A stretch of DNA of 31,043 nt. It comes from CAYPZT01 sp964415435. Its GTDB lineage: Bacteria; Patescibacteriota; Microgenomatia; UBA1406; GWC2-37-13. Position numbers and translations under genes: made by a program. Location: contig CAYPZT010000010.1 of the NCBI GenBank assembly GCA_964415435.1, positions 1 to 31,043 on the forward strand. The letters are read 5' to 3'. Below, one piece after another: positions 30,744 through 31,043 of the stretch. How positions within the stretch are numbered: position 1 is the first letter of the stretch; the number at the start of each line of letters is the position of its first letter. The notes below the pieces were generated by a model that saw only the letters and a program-made list of their open reading frames with translations, was not told the origin of the DNA and searched no databases.

Positions 30744-31043
30744 TCAGTTTGCTTTCTTGGTTACCTCTCGTACCTTACGCATTATCTTTTTCTCCTCAGG
30801 TTTGAGAGTTTTACTCCAATTTTTAACCAGATAGTCCTTCAGTTTATTCGCCCTCTCTGTCGTTTCATCCATCTCGGTCCGTACACGGTCAACAGTATCC
30901 TCAATAAGTTCGATATACTTGTCCGCGTCGAAATCATCCTTGATACCGGTACCCAGCGCGGTGATCATTGCCGTCACTTCCGTATTGGACAGGATCTTGT
31001 CGATTCGCGCTTTTTCGACATTCAAAATCTTGCCCTTCAGGGG
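30744..31043 (-). pseudogene. gyrB: GyrB fragment fused to an unrelated helical tail, 5' end outside the window
   Basis: The frame is open to the window edge. The first 42 visible residues (31043 to about 30918) are DNA gyrase/topoisomerase IV subunit B TOPRIM sequence: 'PLKGKILNVEKARIDKILSN' then 'TEVTAMITALGTGIKDDFDA'. In a normal GyrB this is followed within a few residues by L-R-Y-H and the metal-binding D-x-D-x-D-G motif. Here the sequence switches at 'DADK' to a helical, Glu/Lys-rich segment of 57 residues ('YIELIEDTVDRVRTEMDETT', 'WSKTLKPEEKKIMRKV') and stops. The catalytic metal site and the C-terminal domain are missing, so this copy should be inactive. It may be a deletion fusion, a diverged paralogue or an assembly join. 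Confidence 0.75.

Overview
The window looks like a piece of a small, compact bacterial genome, most likely a member of the Candidate Phyla Radiation (Patescibacteria, perhaps Microgenomates). This is inferred from several things together: A+T-rich genes packed with gaps of a few bases or small overlaps, many single-pass envelope proteins with Thr/Pro-rich stalks, a VirD4/HerA-like ATPase of about 720 residues, and many orphan membrane proteins. No rRNA or ribosomal-protein gene is present to confirm it.

Layout. 26-6.0 kb: CBS-domain protein, tRNA-Leu, TerC/DUF475 membrane protein, membrane-anchored methyltransferase, PAP2 phosphatase, PH-like membrane protein, replicative helicase DnaB and an MBL-fold hydrolase. 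6.0-11.9 kb: a second methyltransferase, a small anchored protein, tRNA-His, and housekeeping or stress-type enzymes (DHFR-like reductase, SDR, TspO, YdeI/OmdA-like, DUF1801, EamA transporter, VOC protein). 11.8-20.2 kb: an envelope and carbohydrate section with a PL7 alginate-lyase-like protein, an RRM protein, a PQQ-type sugar dehydrogenase, two orphan proteins, a lone receiver domain, tRNA-Thr, a Tat-exported clan-A glycoside hydrolase and a SpoU methyltransferase. 20.4-24.1 kb: a secreted DUF11 protein, then about 0.9 kb without a convincing gene but dense in hairpins, then two G+C-richer orphan exported-protein genes with classical ribosome binding sites, ended by a hairpin and a branched inverted-repeat structure. 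24.1-30.5 kb: GT2 glycosyltransferase, a giant membrane GT-C-like protein and the VirD4/HerA-like ATPase. The right edge holds a gyrB fragment whose TOPRIM domain is cut and joined to unrelated helical sequence.

Expression signals form two styles. Many genes have a TATAAT-like box ending 5-8 bases before the start codon and no Shine-Dalgarno, which implies leaderless transcripts. In contrast, the RRM gene and the two island genes have strong Shine-Dalgarno sequences. The most unusual part is 21,220-24,075: a canonical promoter, a kissing-loop hairpin pair, a long run of hairpins reaching 21,775 (a candidate large structured RNA), two foreign-looking genes with duplicated leaders, and a three-way-junction element. 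Structures were paired by eye, and family names come from motif recognition without database searches.
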